A stretch of DNA of 64,000 nt, taken from NCBI RefSeq assembly GCF_023343835.1, contig NC_064437.1, positions 49,736,972-49,800,971 on the forward strand. Direction: 5' to 3'. Below the pieces are notes generated by a model. The model ran no database searches and was not told where the DNA came from. It saw only the letters and a list, made by a program, of their open reading frames with translations. This DNA is from Lagopus muta. Its lineage: Eukaryota; Chordata; Aves; Galliformes; Phasianidae. The stretch's first letter is position 1. Each line of letters starts with the position of its first letter. Shown here one piece after another: positions 62,201-64,000 of the stretch. A program made the translations under genes and the position numbers.

Positions 62201-63066
62201 TGAAGATAGTTGTTGTTAACACAAGCAACAAAAATATCAGTGTGTTCCACCAACTGCTACCTCACGCTCCTACATCAAAGGAAGAGCAGCAGTAGGAGTA
62301 TATTGAGCGGAGTTTGAAGTATGAGTGGATGGCCAGGATACCTCTACATTCTATGCAGTCAATAGAACTCTCCTGACTAATATACTGCAAGCTACTGAGT
62401 ATGTGAAGAGTAGCTTGGCTAGAAGTGTGTGTGCATACCACTTCTGGTGGCTTTTCTTCATTTTCTACCTTGATGTGTGGTAGCCTGAAGTAGCTCTGAA
62501 AGCATTTATAGTTAATTCTGTCACTCTGGTAAACTCCTCTTGATTGTGTGCAAGTCTTTTGCTTTGTAACCTGCTAGGCTCTTGCTCTCCCTTGTATACT
62601 GCACCGAGTATTGTGCTCGTCCTTATCTGAAGGTGTACCTGTTCTTGCTGTTGCTGGGATTTGTAACTGACATCTTTAGGGTCACGGGATAAATGTTGCA
62701 GCTGTGTAGTTTTGTGAAAATGTTTGCCTACAGAAGATTACTGTGCATTAAGTGGTCCTTTTGTTCAGCTTCAATGTAACTGGTCTTATATCAATACAGG
62801 AAAAGACTATAACTACTTTTAAAACAAAGCTGGCAAATGAGAACTCTAATAAAGCTAGTGAAAGCAGCCGATTCAAGGGACGTGAGGAAAGTGAGTTGGA
62901 AGTGGGCAGAAAGCGCTGTTTTGAAGATAAGCCTCCTGTGGAAGAGCCACCTCCAAAGAAAGGTACAGTTTCTTCCATCGCTGAACCAGGGGTCTTCCAA
63001 AAAACCAAATTGATTCCTATTCTGGAATGGAAGCAAAAGGTTGTGAAGCGCAACCTTATGGTATGA
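50092..63066 (+). CDS. KIF20B: Kinesin family member 20B (KIF20B / MPHOSPH1), locus as far as visible
   Basis: KIF20B is a plus-end-directed kinesin-6 motor phosphorylated in M phase and acting in cytokinesis and abscission and in neuronal polarisation. Eighteen exons join in one frame of 894 codons plus stop; ranges are listed exon by exon. The motor covers roughly residues 62-475, with P-loop GITNAGKT (155-162), switch I NACSSRSH (342-349), switch II DLAGSE (377-382), and [13 protein letters not shown] and NISQC further on. A kinesin-6-type insertion lies between about 190 and 265. Residues about 560-830 are coiled-coil-like (Glu/Lys/Leu-rich). The stalk order (KTKEELTEK, then EPPPKKG) follows human KIF20B rather than KIF20A, and PANK1 adjacency agrees. 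The human protein is about 1820 aa; here the frame stops at 894, so the C-terminal half is beyond the window or absent. Intron lengths are 0.2-1.8 kb. Confidence 0.95.
50719..50805 (+). CDS. KIF20B: KIF20B coding exon 2
   Basis: 87 nt, acceptor CATTTTAG, donor CAG|GTAGGA. Encodes residues 53-81 with the first motor strand [16 protein letters not shown]. Confidence 0.93.
50973..51089 (+). CDS. KIF20B: KIF20B coding exon 3
   Basis: 117 nt, acceptor TTTTAATAG, donor CGA|GTAAAT. Encodes residues 82-120, from [14 protein letters not shown] to IQKFSFSR. Confidence 0.92.
51284..51422 (+). CDS. KIF20B: KIF20B coding exon 4 (P-loop)
   Basis: 139 nt, acceptor GTTCAG, donor AAG|GTAAGA. Encodes [14 protein letters not shown]... 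and the ATP-binding P-loop GITNAGKT, then YTFQ. The Gly codon following is split with exon 5. Confidence 0.96.
51802..51986 (+). CDS. KIF20B: KIF20B coding exon 5
   Basis: 185 nt, acceptor GCTTACAG, donor GAG|GTAGGA. Encodes [20 protein letters not shown] and [15 protein letters not shown], then a charged stretch leading into the kinesin-6-specific insertion. Confidence 0.94.
53409..53457 (+). CDS. KIF20B: KIF20B coding exon 6 (49-nt exon)
   Basis: Acceptor CTTTTGCAG, donor AAGG|GTATGT. Only 49 nt, encoding [16 protein letters not shown] and one base of a Gly codon. It lies in the variable insertion of the kinesin-6 motor, so conservation is weak; the call rests on splice signals and phase compatibility with both neighbours (skipping it would break the frame). 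Confidence 0.82.
54047..54244 (+). CDS. KIF20B: KIF20B coding exon 7
   Basis: 198 nt, acceptor TACTTTGCAG, donor AAAG|GTAACT. Encodes the end of the insertion (Ser-rich) and the conserved [19 protein letters not shown] and [16 protein letters not shown]. Confidence 0.95.
54579..54690 (+). CDS. KIF20B: KIF20B coding exon 8
   Basis: 112 nt, acceptor TTTTGAAAG, donor AAG|GTGGGA. Encodes [20 protein letters not shown] to KLNACSSR, the first part of switch I. The junction residue is Gly311, where I recall Asp in human (KDLQWIQ). Confidence 0.93.
55165..55236 (+). CDS. KIF20B: KIF20B coding exon 9
   Basis: 72 nt, acceptor CTTTTAG, donor GA|GTAAGT. Completes switch I ([16 protein letters not shown]) and encodes MPRVTRVNE. 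Confidence 0.94.
55700..55846 (+). CDS. KIF20B: KIF20B coding exon 10 (switch II)
   Basis: 147 nt, acceptor TGCCTTCAG, donor AA|GTAAGT. Encodes [20 protein letters not shown] and [24 protein letters not shown] is the switch II motif that couples nucleotide state to microtubule binding. Confidence 0.97.
57235..57397 (+). CDS. KIF20B: KIF20B coding exon 11
   Basis: 163 nt, acceptor TCTCCAAAG, donor AAA|GTGAGT. Encodes [40 protein letters not shown] and [13 protein letters not shown], the end of the motor core. Confidence 0.96.
58262..58516 (+). CDS. KIF20B: KIF20B coding exon 12
   Basis: 255 nt, acceptor CCTGGGCAG, donor TCA|GTAAGT. Encodes 85 residues after the motor: a Ser/Pro-rich linker then a strongly acidic segment ([20 protein letters not shown]). 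Mammalian KIF20B has a similar acidic region here. Confidence 0.9.
58655..58980 (-). repeat. CR1-type LINE fragment in a KIF20B intron
   Basis: Reverse-complement CR1 3' sequence: ATGGCCAGGGTTGGAAGGGA, CAGGTCTCCATCCAATCTGG, TTGAACACCTCTAGGGATGG, GGCAGCCTGTTCCAGCACTT and CCTTGTCCTGCTGTTATCTG. It lies antisense to KIF20B about 140 bp after the exon 12 donor. A 118-codon minus-strand open frame (58746-59102) is partly CR1 sequence. Confidence 0.94.
59509..59648 (+). CDS. KIF20B: KIF20B coding exon 13
   Basis: 140 nt, acceptor TATCCTAG, donor AA|GTAAGT. Encodes [20 protein letters not shown] to FAQQETEF and most of a Lys codon, heptad-like and matching the start of the mammalian stalk. Confidence 0.93.
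60180..60327 (+). CDS. KIF20B: KIF20B coding exon 14
   Basis: 148 nt, acceptor GTTCTACAG, donor CTG|GTATTT (weak donor). Encodes [20 protein letters not shown] and [19 protein letters not shown], coiled-coil-like, aligned to LLQEREILEENAERRL in mammals. Confidence 0.9.
60899..61166 (+). CDS. KIF20B: KIF20B coding exon 15
   Basis: 268 nt, acceptor TGTTCCAG, donor AAAG|GTGAGT. Encodes about 89 residues of coiled coil, [20 protein letters not shown] through [20 protein letters not shown], including a repeated KTKEEL/KTEEEL pattern. Confidence 0.92.
61671..61732 (+). CDS. KIF20B: KIF20B coding exon 16
   Basis: 62 nt, acceptor GTGTTACAG, donor GAG|GTAACT. Encodes [20 protein letters not shown] plus Glu; coiled coil. 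Phase agrees on both sides. Confidence 0.88.
61942..62061 (+). CDS. KIF20B: KIF20B coding exon 17
   Basis: 120 nt, acceptor TTTCCAAG, donor TAT|GTGAGT. Encodes [20 protein letters not shown] and [20 protein letters not shown], matching QNQRIKELINIIDQKED of human KIF20B. Confidence 0.93.
62800..63066 (+). CDS. KIF20B: KIF20B coding exon 18 (possible terminal exon)
   Basis: Acceptor TCAATACAG at 62799. Encodes [20 protein letters not shown], a basic/acidic linker with [20 protein letters not shown] (compare DEPPAKKG in human), then [17 protein letters not shown] and [12 protein letters not shown] with the stop TGA at 63064-63066. Three ends are possible. (1) A real terminal exon reading to the stop. 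(2) Splicing from ATG|GTATGA at 63061. (3) Splicing from AAAG|GTACAG just after PPPKK. Residues after VSSIAE no longer resemble the mammalian protein, so the coding end is uncertain although the exon itself is firm. Confidence 0.7.
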   Translation, partial: EKTITTFKTKLANENSNKASESSRFKGREESELEVGRKRCFEDKPPVEEPPPKKGTVSSIAEPGVFQKTKLIPILEWKQKVVKRNLMV

Positions 63067-63067
63067 G

Positions 63068-64000
63068 GAGAAAATCCCGTGTTATTCTGTCAATAGAAGT
63101 AACTGTAATGTAAATATCCCTTTTGCAGAAGGTCCTATGCTGTTCATTTTTGAATGCTTAAAATAAAAGCTTTTTGCACTATTTATTTCCTTTTTGCTGC
63201 TTTTTCCTCATCCACAGCTTAGCTGTAGTCCCTTCCTTTCTTGCCTTTCTCTTGTGAAATATGTGCATGAGAGGAAAGCAATGCCTTGTTTGTATGAGAA
63301 CGCTTCTCTTGGATGATTTCCCTCTGCCATCTTTAGGATCCAGTATTCATGCCAAATAATGTGACCACTGAATGGTATCACGTATATTTGTATTACCAGA
63401 GACAGAGGAAGAGAAATACAGCTGATGTGGACTTTGTCGTACTTCAAATTGTAGTAGGCTTGTTATAATCATATGACTGAAGCTCTCATTTAAAAAGTTA
63501 ATGGTAGTACTCTTCCAGCTAGGAATTAAAATGGGTAACTGATACTCACAAGGTCAGCCTTGAGTTTTCTGTGAAGAAATACTGACTATTCAATCATGTT
63601 GAATGTTGTTTTTTTTTAATTTGTATTATAAGTGTCCAATTACTGTTTAATATATTTTCTTTCACTGTATTAAATATACACAATGTAACAATGAGCACAG
63701 GTGTGTTGTGCTGATTCTCTTATAGAATTTAGTTACCCTAGTAGCGTGAGCAAAATTTCATTAGAGACGATAGGTTATCTTGGTTTGAAGTTCAGGGTAT
63801 TTACACCATTCACTGAGCTTTAGGTCTTGTTTCCCATGTTTTGGGATCATGCTTTTTCCTTACTTGGTGCATAAGGAGCTTCTAGACTAAACATCACATA
63901 CCTTCTTGCAGTCTTACTTCTCTTGCTTTAGTGTTTGCTTGTACATTACAGCACAAAGCATTTAGATTACTTCCAAGTCTTCCAATGGAGGATTTTACTC
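63068..64000 (+). other. KIF20B 3' flank or intron
   Basis: AT-rich sequence without a recognisable coiled-coil exon on the plus strand or gene on the minus strand. It is either 3' UTR and flank, or the start of an intron leading to further KIF20B exons outside the window. Confidence 0.5.
63162..63167 (+). terminator. KIF20B: Poly(A) signal AATAAA after the KIF20B stop
   Basis: Canonical AATAAA 96 nt after the stop at 63066, followed by CACTATTT and a T-rich tract (about 63180-63210) of the kind that binds CstF. It would give a very short 3' UTR. Whether it is used as the main 3' end or as an intronic poly(A) site is open. Confidence 0.6.

Larger units (their letters stand above)
50248..62799 (+). 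other. KIF20B: KIF20B introns (collective note)
   Basis: Introns between the listed exons were read for further exons and RNA genes; none found. The largest are 51987-53408 and 55847-57234 (about 1.4 kb each); 58517-59508 holds the CR1 fragment. The smallest is 50806-50972 (167 bp). A-rich runs follow exon 2 (about 50830-50880) and precede exon 6 (53299-53340). Confidence 0.8.

Noticed and set aside
50092-63066. Assignment of the kinesin as KIF20A because of the 894-codon length
   Set aside because: Motor and stalk segments (RPSYV start, KTKEEL, EPPPKKG) and adjacency to PANK1 match KIF20B; the similar length is coincidental or due to the uncertain last exon.

Overview
The window is vertebrate nuclear DNA from a bird. 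The six dispersed repeats with recognisable sequence are all CR1-type LINE remnants, and the two protein-coding loci have short, clean GT-AG exons that match known vertebrate genes. A galliform, most likely chicken, is my inference; the neighbouring pair PANK1-KIF20B is also adjacent in human (10q23.31), so the block is conserved synteny. It is not prokaryotic and contains no operons, CRISPR arrays or phage.

Left half (about 3.7-30.1 kb, minus strand): PANK1, pantothenate kinase 1, the first and regulated step of coenzyme A synthesis. All coding exons are present and in phase. Two alternative first exons lie 0.3-0.6 kb apart in a CpG island (about 28.95-30.1 kb): an alpha exon with a basic, probably nuclear-targeting N-terminus (predicted protein 447 aa) and a beta exon with a 9-residue N-terminus (predicted protein 373 aa). 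The 3.6-kb intron 5 carries the microRNA gene MIR107 in the sense orientation of its host. Sequence left of the PANK1 stop codon is a probable 3' UTR and then intergenic DNA.

Middle (about 30.1-47.5 kb): intergenic DNA without a recognisable gene. It holds a 34-nt poly-A run, two CR1 fragments and two copies of a 0.3-kb LTR-like repeat, one of them with a 5-bp target-site duplication.

Right part (47.5-64 kb, plus strand): a second CpG island (about 47.5-49.0 kb) with CCAAT and CHR-like cell-cycle elements, followed by KIF20B (MPHOSPH1), a kinesin-6 motor of mitosis and cytokinesis. Eighteen coding exons can be joined in one open frame of 894 codons, giving the complete motor domain and the first part of the coiled-coil stalk. 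The last exon runs into a stop codon, with AATAAA about 100 nt later and a T-rich tract. Mammalian KIF20B is about twice as long, so this is either a short isoform or species-specific end, or the full-length transcript splices out of this exon to exons beyond the window.

I found no clearly new biological system. The observations most worth checking are the premature KIF20B end with its poly(A) signal, a perfect 27-bp inverted repeat in PANK1 intron 1, the LTR-like repeat pair, and the promoter and uORF architecture at KIF20B.
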